Positions 1-12,673 are shown, counted from the first letter of the stretch. The stretch is 64,000 nt of DNA from Ctena decussata (GCA_963989385.1 OZ022507.1:57795400-57859399); one strand, 5' to 3'. Notes: generated by a model from the letters alone, not told the origin. A program made the numbers and translations.

Positions 1-187
1 CTTCAGTGTCGCTAAACCCCAAAATTTTAAAAGAAAAGAGATGACTGGCAGGTCTCGGCAGGCAACGAGCAACCCTCTTCGAGCCACACTTATTGTCGCA
101 CTCCGCGGGACACATTAGCTGCAGACATCAGGTAAACATAGACAAATCCGAAATATTTAGACATACAGACATGAACGCCCCCCCCCC

Positions 188-242
<55 letters not shown>

Positions 243-820
243 TGTGATCAGGAGCTCGCGACAAGTAAGCATCACTTGCCTATTATAATAAACCAGCCAT
301 ATATCTGATGGAAAAGTCCGATAAAATGAAAGTCCGGTTATTCAAAGCCATACTATGCCTCTGTTAGTGGTCATCAAATCATCAAGTCGCCAAAAAGTTT
401 AGAAACGGCCACATTTTAGGAAACAATGAAGTAATGGTGTCTCCCATAGAACGTTTTAAGAGTTGACACACGTTTCGTTCTGATATAACATTGTGACAAC
501 AATTTGCTGGTGAGTAGCTTCCCTCTTTCATTTAATAATTATTTTCTAACTATATCACTACTCCTGGTTATATATGTATATACAACGGCTGTTATAAAAT
601 GAAAAAAGCTCAGTGTTTCGAAACGAAAAACAGTCGTAGTTACCAAACGGCCTGAGGACAAGTTCGTATTGAAACTATGACTCTTTTTCGTTTTGTAGCA
701 GTTCTTTTTCGTTTCGTTACATCCTTGAAAACATAGTTAACCAGGTGTGAATACATGTACGATGAGCATTTCAGAAACAGTGTAAAGAGTCTGTAATTCC
801 TATGAACGTTGACCGTTTTT
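1..820. other. Intergenic, no gene seen
   Basis: No coding region is recognisable. The only structured feature is a CA microsatellite at about 189-238, preceded by a C run. The short reading frames crossing it are repeat translations and are not genes. Confidence 0.6.
189..238. repeat. (CA)n microsatellite
   Basis: About 24 uninterrupted CA dinucleotides directly follow a run of C. This is a simple repeat and is probably polymorphic in length. Confidence 0.97.
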
Positions 821-824
821 GAAA

Positions 825-3019
825 GGGGGGGGTATCAATAAGGTGGGTTTTCTGCATCCAACCAAAGTTTTCTTTTTTTAACTGATGGTATACTCCAATG
901 TATCTAGTTTATAGAACCATATGTGACTTTGGTCGGAAAGCACTACTTACTGAGCTATGGATCCACAGAAGTAGGTGGGGTAATCCAATATGGTTTTAGC
1001 CTGTCTTGTAAAAACATTCTCATTTGGTAGAAGAGTATAACAGACAGACAGGATTTAATAAAATGATTAACAGAACATCTAAAATAAATTTCCATATCAG
1101 TTTATTGGGTTTAATTTGAACATATGTTGTCAAAAAGACTTCCTTTGACATTCAGCATTTTTTTATATTTTTGTCCTCAATTTTCAATATTTCTTGGCAT
1201 CATTGTTAAATAAACTGACCAGTTATAATCAAACTCATGTCGAGGAAGCACCTTGAGCAGGACAATCGGATGATGTGACCAGAATTTCACAATGACCTAG
1301 TTTTCATGGTTGACTGAACATATAGACTTGCTTGGAAGATGGTTTTCATTTTATGACCTAGAAACTTTGGTCAAATTACTTTTAAACTGCTATATTATGC
1401 CCCACACCCCCGCCACTAAAGGTGAGGGAATACATATTGGCTTCAGTGCGGATCTCGTTGGCGTCTGCACCCGTGTCTGTGTCGCATATTAAGTCCTTCT
1501 GTGACCTTGGAAACAAGGCCAAGATCATCGAAATCTGACCACCTCTTAAGCTGGTCATAATGATATATCCATGCAAGTTCTGATTGGATCTTATTGTTTC
1601 AAAAGATATCGTAAATACAGAAAATTGTCACGCGTACTCCGATGCAGAAAATTCAACAGTTCAAGACCTCCCGTGACCTTGAAAATGGGGTCAAATTAAA
1701 CAAAACCGAATCAGCTGTTTGGCATGTCCCAATTGTATATCCAAGCAAGCTTGATCAAATTCCACATATGCAAGTTTGGTAAAATTCCACCTGTTGATTC
1801 AAGAAATATAGTGGCTACAAACTGTCACGGCAACGACGACACAGACGACGACGACGACGGGATATGCACTTAAACCAATACGTCTCCCTGCATCATGAAA
1901 CTGAATGAAAACCATCTTCCAAGGAAGTACATGTGTTCAGTCAACCATGAAAACTAGGTCATGGTGATATTCTGGTAGCATTGTGCGATTGTCCTGGTCA
2001 AGGTGCTTCCTTGACATGCGTTTGATGATTACTGGTAAGTTATTCAGCAGTGATGCCAAGAAATATTGAATATATAGGACAAAAATATAAAAAAAATGCC
2101 GGATGTCAAAGGAAGTCTTTTTTTGACATCATATGTTAAAATTAAACCAAATAAAATTATATGGAACACATTTTAGGATGTTCCGTTAATCATTTTATCA
2201 AATTTAAAACAATAAGAGCAGTTTCACAATACTTGCATGGATATATCATTATGACAAGCTTAAGATGTGGTCAGATTTTGATGACCTTGTTTCCAAGGTC
2301 ACAGAAGAACTTACTATGTGACACAGACACAGATGCAGACGCCAACGAAATCCGCACTGAAGCCAATATGTATTCCCTCTCCTTTAGTGGCGGGGGTGTG
2401 GGGCATAATATAGCAGTTTAAATAGTAATTTGTCTTTATTATATGACCAAAGTTTCGAAATTCTAGGTCATAAAATTGAATGAAAACCATCTTCCAAGCA
2501 AGTTTATGTGTTCAGTCAAACATGAAAACTAGGTCATTGTGAAATTCTGGTCACATCATCCGATTGCCCTGATCAAGGTGCTTCCTTGACATGAGTTTGA
2601 TGATAACTGGTCAGTTTATTTAACAATGATGCCAAGAAATATTGAAAATTGAGAACAAATATATATATAAAAATGCTGAATGTCAAAGGAAGTCTTTCTG
2701 ACAACAAATGTTCAAATTAAACCCAATAAACTGATATGGAAATATATTTTAGATGTTCTGTTAATCATTTTATCAAATCCTGTCTGTCTGTTATACTCAT
2801 TTACCAAATGAGAATGTTTTTACAAGACAGGCTAAAACCATATTGGATTACCCCACCTACTTCTGTGGACCCATAGCTCAGTAAGTAGTGCTTTCCGACC
2901 AAAGTCACATATGGTTCAATAAACTGAAAACAATGGAGTATACCATCAGTAAAAAAAACAGAAAACATTGGTAGGATGCAGAAAACCCACCTTATTGATA
3001 CCCCCCCCCCCCCCCGCCC
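825..3019. mobile_element. Foldback-like element with long inverted arms
   Basis: The stretch from about 825 to 1580 reappears inverted at about 2225-3019. Both outer ends carry a G/C run next to TATCAATAAGGTGGG. The arms share recognisable blocks, such as the segment with ACTTACTGAGCTATGG near 950 and its reverse complement near 2880. The centre (1890-2165) is a third copy of a sub-block, in direct orientation to 2480-2750 and inverted to about 1080-1320. No transposase reading frame is visible, so it is probably non-autonomous. The short reading frames inside it are repeat sequence. No clear target-site duplication was found. Confidence 0.8.
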
Positions 3020-3670
3020 CTTTTATGTCTTAACTTTTAGGTTTACATATCACCCAAAGATCTTCACTAAAGATTCAGCCACTTATAGGTTCTTCAAAAT
3101 ATGCCTTGGCCATTGTTGTTAGGGTGGGGACACTGAGTAGAAGTGGACGAAGTATTTATGTGAAGACAATTTTTTATTTTTCTAAATCTGAATACAACTG
3201 CTTTGAATTGATACCTATAATATCTGTTATACTGAAAATTTTCCAGTATGAATTTCCATTATATCGGCTTTACTAAAACATAGAATTTCCTTTGCGAGAT
3301 ATGCTAATCATGAAACAATGTGCATTTCTTATGACGGCACTTTCTGTATGTACTAAATTGAAATGTAAAGTAAGCATTTTAAACTTCGGTTTTGAAGTCA
3401 TTTAAAGTGAAAGTGAATGTTTGACGGCAGCTATGAAACGAAAGGTGATTAAAGTGTAATTCGTCATGCTTGATTTTGTAATAAATAACCTTTTATGGCT
3501 CCTTAGGCTATTTTGTTTGAATTTTTACGATGGTACCTCACCTAACCACATATTTCAATGTCAGTATTTTATACAAAATAACACTCTTTCGGGTCTTATT
3601 TTTTAACGTGCATCATAGAAACGAGAACTAGAGAAACGGGACAAGTGACATAACGTCAACAAACACGTCA
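3020..3670. other. Intergenic, no gene seen
   Basis: AT-rich sequence with no coding frame or repeat that I recognise. Confidence 0.5.
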
Positions 3671-3674
3671 AAAG

Positions 3675-3760
3675 GCGCGCCTCGAAAGCTCAGTCGGTAG
3701 CGTTTGACTTACAACTAGCTATATACCTCTGCCACAGAAGTTCGAATCCAGGCGATGCAT
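3675..3760 (+). mobile_element. tRNA-derived SINE head
   Basis: AGCTCAGTCGGTAG (about 3687) matches a pol III A box. GTTCGAATCC (about 3740) matches a B box at tRNA-like spacing. The stems do not pair well enough for a working tRNA. A tRNA-derived SINE or tRNA pseudogene is the likeliest reading. Confidence 0.6.
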
Positions 3761-3919
3761 TAGCGCTGGCAAGTATGAATGGTTGAATGGTCCCTAAGGT
3801 ATATAATTACTATGATAGTAACTTCAGGCAAGCGTCTCGGGTGATCCGATGGTATGAGCCCATGTACTCGACGTGATACATTACGCGATATCAAGCTACA
3901 ATTATAATAAAAAAAAAAA

Positions 3920-4100
3920 CTGGCAATAGGGATTTTACGTCAAAATCGCTATTGCCAGTCGACTGGTAATAGCGATTTTTATGCAAAATGGCTATTGCCA
4001 GTCGACTGGTAATAGCCATTTAACGTGAATTCGCTATTGCCAGTCGACTGGTAATAGCCATTTAACGTGAATTCGCTAATGCCAGTCGACTGGCATTAGA
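3920..4100. repeat. Tandem repeat of a self-complementary unit
   Basis: Units of about 55-60 bp repeat about three times. Each contains the palindrome core CCAGTCGACTGG flanked by CTATTG and TAATAG, joined by linkers such as AGCCATTTAACGTGAATTCG. Two adjacent units are almost identical. A diverged array of the same core lies at about 11470-11830. Confidence 0.9.
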
Positions 4101-4605
4101 CCTTTCTTTTTATTATATAATCCAACAAACTTTCTTATCGCCAATATACATGTCGGTAATAGAATTTCGCCGTTAGCCATTACGTACGATACATCAATTT
4201 GCACGCGGACGTTGCCGCCTCTCTGCTAATTTATATGACGTCAGTAACATCTGCATTAAGTTTGACGTCATTAAAGTACGGCGTAAAAACGTTTCTGGTT
4301 CTCGGATCCATAGAATTATTAAATGACAGCGCCAAATATTGCGGACCGTAGTTTGCAAAAAATCCAGGAAATCTAATTTTGAAATGTAATGTCGCATGGT
4401 AAAAACCCCAAGCCAGTAGACATGATGTCAAGAGGCATAAATACGTTCTGCACCAATGGAAATAAGTCTTTTTTTTATTATATAATAATTTGTCTTACTG
4501 CTTACCACCGTGACTGCGAATTTTTTAGGCAAGAAAAACGTTTTATTTAACTCATATGAAACTATGAAAACTCATACTCGGTTTAGCGAAGATCAAGAGA
4601 CTTAA

Positions 4606-4865
4606 AGGAAAACACTCACTTAAATATGAACACTCTTCATGTTATAGATCTTGAATAGCAATTAAATTTGGTGAAAATTCATGAAAATCGGACCTAAAAT
4701 AAGAAAGATATGAAGATTTTAAAAAAGCAAATTGGCGGTCTCAAAGGCCTCCATTTTGGAAGTTTCTGTCACGTGATAAATATTTAACTCTAGAATAAGA
4801 GCATAAATTGCTTACTTTTACAGTATTATTTAGTTTCAATTGTTTCTTTATGAAGTAAAATATAC
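4606..4865 (-). mobile_element. Half copy of the AGGAAAACACTCACT MITE family
   Basis: It begins AGGAAAACACTCACT and matches the reverse complement of the right half of the complete element at 38812-39318. The match includes the part around CACGTGATAAATATTTAA. The other half is missing. Confidence 0.8.
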
Positions 4866-5454
4866 AACTGGAGCTTATGTCTTCAATGCGCGCTAAGTGG
4901 TGTAATCGGTTACCTGTTACCAGGAGAGAGTATTAATATGAATGCAGTTGTTTCCCTTAGACCCGGGGAGCGATAGGCATTAATCGGTATTAGGAACGTC
5001 ATATGAATGTCGATATCCCAGGATCCGTACAGGTGTTAAACTTCTCTGAAGCCGGTTTTGTCATCACTGCATGTGTTGAATATTTATCAGCATAATAACA
5101 ATACGAAGGAGCTGGATGGAAACATTTTTAATTTTTAACAATGTGGATTTTCTTTTTTTTTTTTTCTCAGATCAAATCACTTTACTTTTTCAGTTTCTCC
5201 TTTTCGTTGTAATAAGTCTCTTTTTTCCCCTCTCTCTGATATTTAGGTCAAATTTCGTAAGAATTGGCGAGAAAATAAATCTAATTATGGCTCAGTTTTG
5301 ACAGCGGTATGTTTTAGTTTCTGACAACAAAACATAAAACAATACTACTTATAATAATGAAATTATGATATTTCGATCCCTTTGACGGTCTCATCTTTAT
5401 GGGAAGATTAAGCCTGATACAAATACCCATCCACCCACAGTTTTTCTCGTTCTT

Positions 5455-5645
5455 TTGTCCCGTCCATCGGGGTTCGCAAAATAAATTGGATGCCTGGTGC
5501 TTCAGCGGCAGAGCTGCTAGACCTGGATGTTTTTTTTTTGTTTTTTTTTTATCGCAGGCCGAGCAATACTTGTAGCCCTACAAATTAAGAGGCAACATCT
5601 CGACATGACTGAAATTTTGTTAACTGGGACGTTAAACCACTACTC
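5455..5645 (+). mobile_element. SINE-like fragment with conserved 3' tail
   Basis: The segment ends with GACTGAAATTTTGTTAACTG followed by GGACGTTAAACC. This resembles the tail (GACTGAAATACTGTTGAAAA, then GGACGTAAAA) of the clearer SINE copies at 18444 and 27376. The head is not recognisable. Confidence 0.5.
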
Positions 5646-5823
5646 AACAGCAACGATAACCTTTTTCTCTTTATTTTAAGTTTTGACAAAACTGTAGAAA
5701 AGATTTATGTAATTTGTGCCTTTCGGCATGTAACTAAGCTGCGCTATTTAAAACATTAAAGATAAAAATTTAAGATAAGTCTGACTTTCCTTGTTTTTCT
5801 GCGAACAAAAATAAACAAACAAA

Positions 5824-6060
5824 TGAGCCGTACCACGACAAAAACAAACAAATTGACATGTGCGCCCTGCGAACGCTCAGAATAGCGTGTGCATTCGCCC
5901 GTCTGATTTGGGTCTTCACTGTCCGCATAGAGGTAGCTTAGACCATAGCCTGTCTTAAGCGCACAGCGAAAATTCTGATTAGGCTGGGCGGCTGCCAAGG
6001 CTATTCTGAGTCTGGGCAGGGCGCTATGGCACTGTGTTGGTTTTGTTGCGACGCGGCTCA
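5824..6060. mobile_element. MITE of the TGAGCCGCGACACG family, copy 1
   Basis: Both ends carry the inverted terminus TGAGCCG.../...CGGCTCA. The arms of about 100 bp contain GTGCGCCC and the paired cores CAGCCTGGGCA/TGCCCAGGCTG in degenerate form. A 101-residue minus-strand frame here is repeat translation. Confidence 0.85.
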
Positions 6061-6250
6061 AATTAATGTTTTATACAAAAATAATCACAAAACTGACGCT
6101 CGGATTAAATATCCATTTCTGACATTCATTGCCGTTAGCAGGTGTTAATTTTGAAATTGGCATTGTTTTGACAAAACGTGTGTACAAATGTGTTTCACAC
6201 CTCCCGACCGACAGCGCCTACTCAGTTGATGACTTTAGCAAACAATTAAA

Positions 6251-6475
6251 TGAGCCGCGACAAAGGAGCACGTACGCCCAGCGAAGTCTCAGATCAGCCT
6301 GGGCATCCGCCTGATCTGATCAGAGGCTTCGTTATCGGGATGGAGGTAGCTTAGAGTTTTAGCTACCCTTTAAACACATAGTACAGACTCTGCTCAGACC
6401 GAGGGCTGTCCAGGCTGATCTGCGTCTTCGTTTGGCGCGCATTCCACTTTGTTCGTTTTATCGTATCGCGGCTCA
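6251..6475. mobile_element. MITE of the TGAGCCGCGACACG family, copy 2
   Basis: The ends are TGAGCCGCGAC and GTATCGCGGCTCA, with arms including CTCAGATCAGCCTGGGCATC. There is a small deletion near the left end. Confidence 0.9.
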
Positions 6476-6959
6476 TATGAGGAAAATAATGAACATTGAC
6501 CAGAAAAGAAAGGGACCTGTCCAGGGCCGAAACGCTGACGAGTGGCTTGTAACTTTCAATTGTTCTTTTCTTGTTTCTTACTGTTTTTAATTTTATCTCA
6601 ATTTGATTACCACATGACAACAGTTTGTCAATTTTAAATGGTTTTCGCACAGTTACAGCCTGATTTGTAACACATGTTCAAAATATTTTGATCAGATATT
6701 CGGATCAGTTTGGTTTGTGCAGAATTACGGGTTTGGTTATGTACAAATTCAAATTTAACTAAAATTGATAAATTATTAACTGATCATAAACTCAGACCGG
6801 TGTTTTGCAAATGCATAAGCTGGTCTGAGTCAGTTTGCATATACAACTGATGTATAACTGATTCCATAAATTAAATACTGCAGCTTTATATTTTTTGCAT
6901 TTATTTTTGTTCATATCGTGATGACTTTATAACAAACTTTAACTGTTTTACAATTACGG

Positions 6960-7165
6960 AAACATTTAAGAGGTGATATCGGATTTTATCATCGATAATC
7001 GATTAATCTTCGTGTAATAAGCATGTTAATTGTACTGTATATTGTCAACAAATTCCGATCAGCTTGCGCAAACTGATCAGACACTGTTCAGTCTTATCAG
7101 TTTGCACATATCAGAAGCTGATAAGTTTCCGCAGATGCACAGGTTTATTATCGTAAGTACTCATA
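6960..7165. repeat. Dispersed repeat with CGATAATCGAT and GCAAACTGATCAG hairpins
   Basis: It contains ATCGATAATCGATTA followed by GCGCAAACTGATCAGAC and inverted matches to it. The same order of motifs occurs at about 38265-38625, so this is a dispersed family. Confidence 0.65.
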
Positions 7166-8590
7166 TTAGCAAAAAAACAGAAAATAGCACACACAAAAAT
7201 CTTTAAACATTCCTTTCTAGCTTCACTTAAAACAGTCATAAATTCAAGTGTCAGACTTTAATTATGAATAGAAATATTACAAATAAAGTTAAGGATAAAA
7301 ATATTTTTATAGCCTCGCAAGAAAAATGTTTCATAGCAATTTTTCCCAAAGCGATTAATCCTTACACTACCACGGTTACGAGAAATTCTTCACCATGATT
7401 TAGTTTCTTTCAATAAACATTTTTTTTTTTTTCGACAGTAGTATCTTAAGAGAGCAATGCAGTGTATGTATCTTCGTGTCTCATGATTATGAATGAGCAA
7501 ATCTGCCAGTCAATAATACAATTTTGTTGATTCTAAGATTTTACCCCGGGATACACAAAATACGCACCACCATACTCAAATAAATTTCAATCAAAAATGT
7601 TAGCACAAACATTAGCAAATTGGATAATAATTAATAGATTGATCGAACATTAACAAAAATATGTAATTATTGGTTTACAAAGTATTTGTTTTAGCTTATA
7701 AAGGGATTTTTTAAAACTACAAATAGTCGATTAATTGTCTGTTCATTTTTGATGGTCACGTGTAGGAGTTACGTGACTTCATTCTTATTTTTCCTTTATT
7801 GTGTTCATTCTATTATTCTTTCTTTCATTCTTTCTTTCTTTCTTAATAAGACAATATAAATATTCTTCCTTTCTTAGTTTGATCATAAGAGCACATATAT
7901 AAATACATAAACAAAACACGAATACCAAGAAATGAAGTGGTGTGAGCCTTTGAGCAATATAGGCGGATTTGGACTTAAACTATTTGAAACTATTATGAGC
8001 GAGGTTGTTTCGAAACGCGACTTTCTGTAAGTTTAGAGATCGATGGAAGAAACTTAAAATATACTTATTTTATATTGAATTGCATCGATGTAAACCTTGT
8101 AAAAATCTCTCAGTGGTGATAATTTATAATAGTTTTATAGAAAATCCGATCATTTTCAAAGTTTAGGCTGAACATAGCTTCTGAGGCATTTTCGACATGA
8201 TTCTTATATAATTTCATATGATTGAAGCTTCAAACTTCAAAAGCCGATGGAAGAATCAAAACATGTTTAAACTTACCCTACCACTCAATGTAAATTCTTG
8301 TGAATTTTGAAAATGGGGGTACTAGTATTCATTTGTGCCTCCTGGATACAATGTACTGAATAATGCTAAACCTTTTAGTGGTATGGTTTACCGACATATT
8401 TGCCTATCCGTGGCTGAAAACTGAACAGTGAGACTGCTAATAGCATTGAGGAAAATGAGAAACACTGAGTGGCCGGTTAGAAGATTTTTTGCTAGTATGT
8501 ATACACACACACACCAAACAAACATCGGATCCCAAAAAGATTATTTGTATTACTGTCACGTTATAGCTTTCTGTCCATCTTTATTTAACT
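7166..8590. other. Intergenic, no gene seen
   Basis: AT-rich sequence with a short pyrimidine-rich TTTC repeat near 7815-7845. No coding frame is recognisable. Confidence 0.5.
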
Positions 8591-8601
8591 TTTCTGTATA
8601 C

Positions 8602-8800
8602 AAAGGATCTTACACGAGTGGTCATTTTATATGAAATGACCATGAGCGTAAGATTCTGTTTATCATATGATCCTTTAAAATGGAATTTCAATGCCTTTAA
8701 ACTGAACATTATTTCAATAAGAAAACTCATTGTTGACATGGACATTCTCAATGACGTTACGTCTACTCGTCAAAGTGTTATTACGATTAAAGGGAAATCA
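8602..8800 (-). mobile_element. Copy of the GGATCTTACACGAGTGG repeat family
   Basis: It begins GGATCTTACACGAGTGGTCA and continues with GATCCTTTAAAATGG, then a segment like CATTGTTGACATGGACATTC. It is the reverse complement of the copies at about 18940-19230 and 53995-54262. This copy lacks the short hairpin with CGAAG/CTTCG near its end. Confidence 0.75.
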
Positions 8801-10125
8801 CCCTATAAAAACTACAATTGAAATTTTGTTGAAACTTCATACAGTGGTAGAATATAATATGCTGAGTGAGAAAATGAAATAAAAAAATGGGGCGCCGTAC
8901 TGCTTTTTGAGATAGTGCAGCGCCATCTATGTGCCTGTGTGAAACATGGCTATGCCTATTACGAAGACTTTGTCCGAGAAAATAGATAAACGATCGTTTC
9001 GAAACAAAGATTAATCAACTCCCCTTTCTTGTCTCTTTGTTTGAATATCAAAATTGTCATCGTTGTATGTCTCATTATATAGGTTATTTTCAGTTTTTAT
9101 TTTCCCGCCATTTTCCATTCTAAGAAAAAAATGGGGAATTTCTTCAATAAAAAAAGTTCCACAATTAAGATTTTTATATATTTTTGATATAGTAAAGGAA
9201 TGACCTACCCCGTGCAAATAAGCAAATAAAAATATAGGTCATCGACCAAATATTCGAGTTATGGAAGGAAAAACACTTTTATTTCGCATGATTTTCATAT
9301 AAGCGCGTTAACGTCAATGTTTTTATACGTTGACGTCGCTTTCTATCTGGCGCTATTATCGGCCATATGGATAACGCTCGGCAAAGCTTAGTCCGTGGTG
9401 CATGATTTCAATTTATCGTTAGTGCTAAGACCAACCTTAGAGGATGCGCAGCCTGATATTTTTTCACTGTTTGCATCTACAATCTACGAATCCTGTGGAA
9501 AGTCTAGTAAGAGTTTCGCCGCATAGCCATTGTATAAAATTTGTTTAAGAATTTATAAATCTCACAAGAACAATAAGGTCGATCGTCTTATTTGTGTCAC
9601 TTGCGTTAAATCTAACTAGCAATTATTCCAAAGAAAAAAAACGAAGAAGAAAAAAAACATAATTAGCTTTTTGTATACTTTCCATTCTTACGTCTGAACG
9701 TATGCTTTATTGCTGCATTTTTTAATATTCCCCGCCTTTTCGAAGAAAAGCGAGGAAACATAGTATTCGGCTATCCGTGTTTCAGCCCTCCCCCGCTCCC
9801 ACCCCACCCCCTCTTCCCCCTCTTCCCTTGACATTAGGTATTTTGTGTGCGCAACCCCTCATACGCTTCTCAGAATCATTCTGAAACTTTGCAAGGTTCT
9901 TCTTCGTGGTCTGTAAATGCGCATGTGACCTTGGGGTTGTGGTCGAATAATTTTCTCACATTTTTGCGTTTGCAACGTCGTAATTTTAGGCTGCTTAAAG
10001 AAGGCTTTGCAGGCTTGAATACTGAGCTACTTCTCCCGAAAAGACTCTCTCCGAGCATGTTTACCGGTCTGCCAAAAAGAGTACTAATTCATGCAGAAGA
10101 TATACAAACTTTTTTTGTGGGAACT
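8801..10125. other. Intergenic, no gene seen
   Basis: No gene is recognised. A 94-residue plus-strand frame at 9847-10131 has no motif I can name and I do not call it. Confidence 0.4.
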
Positions 10126-10129
10126 TACT

Positions 10130-10262
10130 AAAATGACAAGAGCAAACAGTGAAAGCTTAGATCAGCCTGCACATTGTGGGAACCTACCTAAATGAAATGA
10201 GCTTACGGTAAAAGCTTAGATCAGCCTGCGCGTTTGCCTAGTCTGATCTCAGCTTTCACTGT
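10130..10262. repeat. Short inverted repeat around GCAAACAGTGAAAGCTTAGA
   Basis: GTGAAAGCTTAGATCAGCCT appears twice in near-identical form. Its inverse (TCTGATCTCAGCTTTCACTG) ends the segment. Related pieces occur at about 11862-11925, 46550-46610, 53590-53660 and 63845-63905. Confidence 0.6.
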
Positions 10263-11120
10263 TTGGATGGGTATTGCATGACTCAAGCGAAGGGTACATT
10301 TATGCTTGCATTAATTACGAGATTCAAAACGCACTTGCAGTTTTCACATCCTCTCTTTACCTGACAAATAATTCCTAAAAATTTACACACTACCCCTAAA
10401 AAGTTGGTGCTTTCTTTTCCGTGAAAAATTCTTCAGTCACATTTTCGTCTATTTTTGTCCAGTTTCATAATATCTAACTGTCGCAAAAATCTTATACGTT
10501 TGTTTCAGCAAAGCGCCCATGTTGTCTTCTAAAGTGACGTAAACGTTTTAGCGTTATGGCAAACGACGTCATGATAACCATAGCAGCAAACAATGACGCT
10601 GCGTCAAATTGTATGTGCACGAACATTGAGGTGATTTCCCTTTAAATGTGGTCAAACGATTTTTATGACACCACGTAATCCACTGATTAACACCGACGTC
10701 ATATGATAAAACATGTTTTTGTATTTGTGTGTATGCGCAAAGATGTTTAAATATAGTTCCGTTTTAGCCGATGCTAGGGGGCGTAGGCAGTGTTGCAAGA
10801 TAACATTACTGCATTACTGCATGAATAGACTCGATTAAACCGAGTATGCTCTTTTTTTATGTGTTCCTTGTTTCTAGAGTATCTTGATTTAGAACCAATT
10901 GAAACATTTAAGCATAGTGCCGAAAGAGCTCGGTTATTTGTAATTGAATATTTATACTGTAGTTTCAGGCTCACCACTTCCAATATCTCCAATCCCCTGC
11001 CCTTGTAAGGCGATGTTAAATGCCAACGGCTGATCTGGGGTCTTCTTTCTCTTTTGCTCCATAATTGTTAACTTTGCTAAACTTCTTTTCAAATGAGGTA
11101 TATAAATAACGAGGTTTTCA
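10263..11120. other. Intergenic, no gene seen
   Basis: Nothing coding or repetitive was recognised by eye. Confidence 0.4.
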
Positions 11121-11125
11121 TAATT

Positions 11126-11363
11126 TGAGCCGCTACGCAACAAAACCAACAATGTGGTAGTGCGCCCAGCAAAGACTCAGATCAGCCTGGGCATCCGCCC
11201 AGTCTGATCAGAATCTTCGCTGGTCGCATGGAGGTAGCTTAGACCCTTAGCTACCCTTTAAGAGCTTAGCAAAGAGTCTAATCAGACTGGGCGGATGTCT
11301 AGGCTGATCTGAGTCTGCGCTGGGCGCACGACTACTTTGTTGATTTTGTCGTGTCGCGGCTCA
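11126..11363. mobile_element. MITE of the TGAGCCGCGACACG family, copy 3
   Basis: The ends are TGAGCCGCTACGC and GTGTCGCGGCTCA. Both arms are well conserved (CAGCCTGGGCATCCGCCCAG), and the centre is GTAGCTTAGACCCTTAGCTA, itself a palindrome. Confidence 0.92.
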
Positions 11364-11469
11364 TTTAACACATTTTTTACCCGGTGGACTCCTCCACATA
11401 AGATTTTGGACAGGTTCATTTTTTAATTAAGGGTGTTAGATTTAATTTTTATGATTGGAAAGATCTAGT

Positions 11470-11830
11470 ATCAGTTGACTGGTAATACCCATGTTACGTT
11501 GAGATCGTCCGTGACAGTCGACTGGTAATAGCCATGCCGCATCAAAATCGCTATTACCTGTCAACTGACAGTAGCCATTTTACGTTACAATTGCTGTCAC
11601 TAGTTAGCTGGTAGCAGCGGAAAAAAAACGATTAAAACGCTATCGGCAGTTGACTGGCAATAGCGATATTTACGTGGAATCAATTGGCAATATCAATTTT
11701 ATGTTGAAATCGCTATTACTAGAATATTAGCAACCGCGATTTCAACATGAAATGGGTATTACCCGTCAACTCTCAACAGCAATTTTAACGTTTAATCGGT
11801 ATTGCCAGTCGACTCCGTTAATCAATTTTA
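11470..11830. repeat. Degenerate array of the CAGTCGACTG palindromic repeat
   Basis: Six or more diverged units carry GTCGACTGGTAATAG, GTCAACTGACAGTAG and similar. They alternate with linkers like CATTTTACGTT. It is the same core as the array at 3920-4100 but older and more eroded. Confidence 0.8.
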
Positions 11831-12007
11831 TGTTCTTAAGAAAATCCTATTTTTAATGCAAACAGTGCTGACTCAGATCAGACGCCGCAGAACGCGTCTT
11901 ATCTGGGTCTAAACTGTTTGCTTATGTCCTTTTTATGGGACGCTAATCATAAAAGGGTAAAATTGTTTCGCTGAACCCATTGCTAGAGGGTGTGGCAGTG
12001 CTGCAAC

Positions 12008-12140
12008 ATTACACTGTAAAAGCAATCCGCTGCCAGTCCTTTCTCCGCAATTTTTACGCGCGCCCGTAAATATTTGAGGAATCAGCACGCCAGAGTAGGG
12101 TAAAATGGAATGGGTATTATTTTGGTCATTCATTCTCTTC
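12008..12140. mobile_element. Fragment of the CACTGTAAAAAAATCCG family
   Basis: It begins ACACTGTAAAAGCAATCCG and continues with CTGCCAGTCC and GGGCGCCCGTAAAAATA-like sequence. It is diverged from the fuller copy that follows. Confidence 0.65.
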
Positions 12141-12231
12141 AACACTATTTACTTAAAGTATTTTCGTGAAATAAATATTGTTTAAACCAAGGTATTTTCG
12201 AGCGCGGTCAGTTAACATTACATGTACCCTA

Positions 12232-12650
12232 CACTGTAAAAAAAATCCGTAGATTTTACGGTAGAATATCTGGCAACCAGCTGCCAGTCCATTTCCCGTT
12301 ATTTTTACGGGCGTTTGCCTGTAAGACATTTTCGGAAATCACAATATGGTAGTGTTATGTTAACTGGGCGCACTCAAAAATAAGTTTATAGTGTTGAAGG
12401 GGTATATGACTAAATCAATCTAGCCTACTGTGCGTGATGGCTCCTGCAATTTTTACGGGCGCCCGTAAAAATAACGGGAAATAGACTGGCAGCTGGTTTC
12501 CAGTTATTCTACCGAAAAGTCTCCGGAATTTTTTTCTGTGTACCATCTTGTGATTTCCACAAATGTTCTACCGACAGACGCCCGTAAAAATAACGGAAAA
12601 AAGACTGGCAACCGGTTGCCAGTTAAATATACGGAATGTTTTTTTTTCAG
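12232..12650. mobile_element. TIR element of the CACTGTAAAAAAATCCG family, with partial second end
   Basis: The left end CACTGTAAAAAAAATCCGTA with CTGGCAACCAGCTGCCAG recurs inverted at about 12455-12543 (TAACGGGAAATAGACTGG). A further partial end follows to about 12650. The centre matches the copy at 27610-27926 (TATAGTGTTGAAGGG, then TATATGAC). The element is non-coding. Confidence 0.8.
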
Positions 12651-12669
12651 TATTCATTACTGCACATGG

Positions 12670-12673
12670 ATAG
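12670..12673. other. Target-site duplication, left copy (ATAG)
   Basis: ATAG directly precedes LTR1 and also directly follows LTR2 (18381-18384). Confidence 0.75.

Noticed and set aside
90..308. Cys/Val- and Thr/His-repeat reading frames
   Set aside because: They are translations of the CA microsatellite.
3920..4100. CRISPR-like array
   Set aside because: Linkers are themselves repeated, the genome is eukaryotic, and no cas gene is present.
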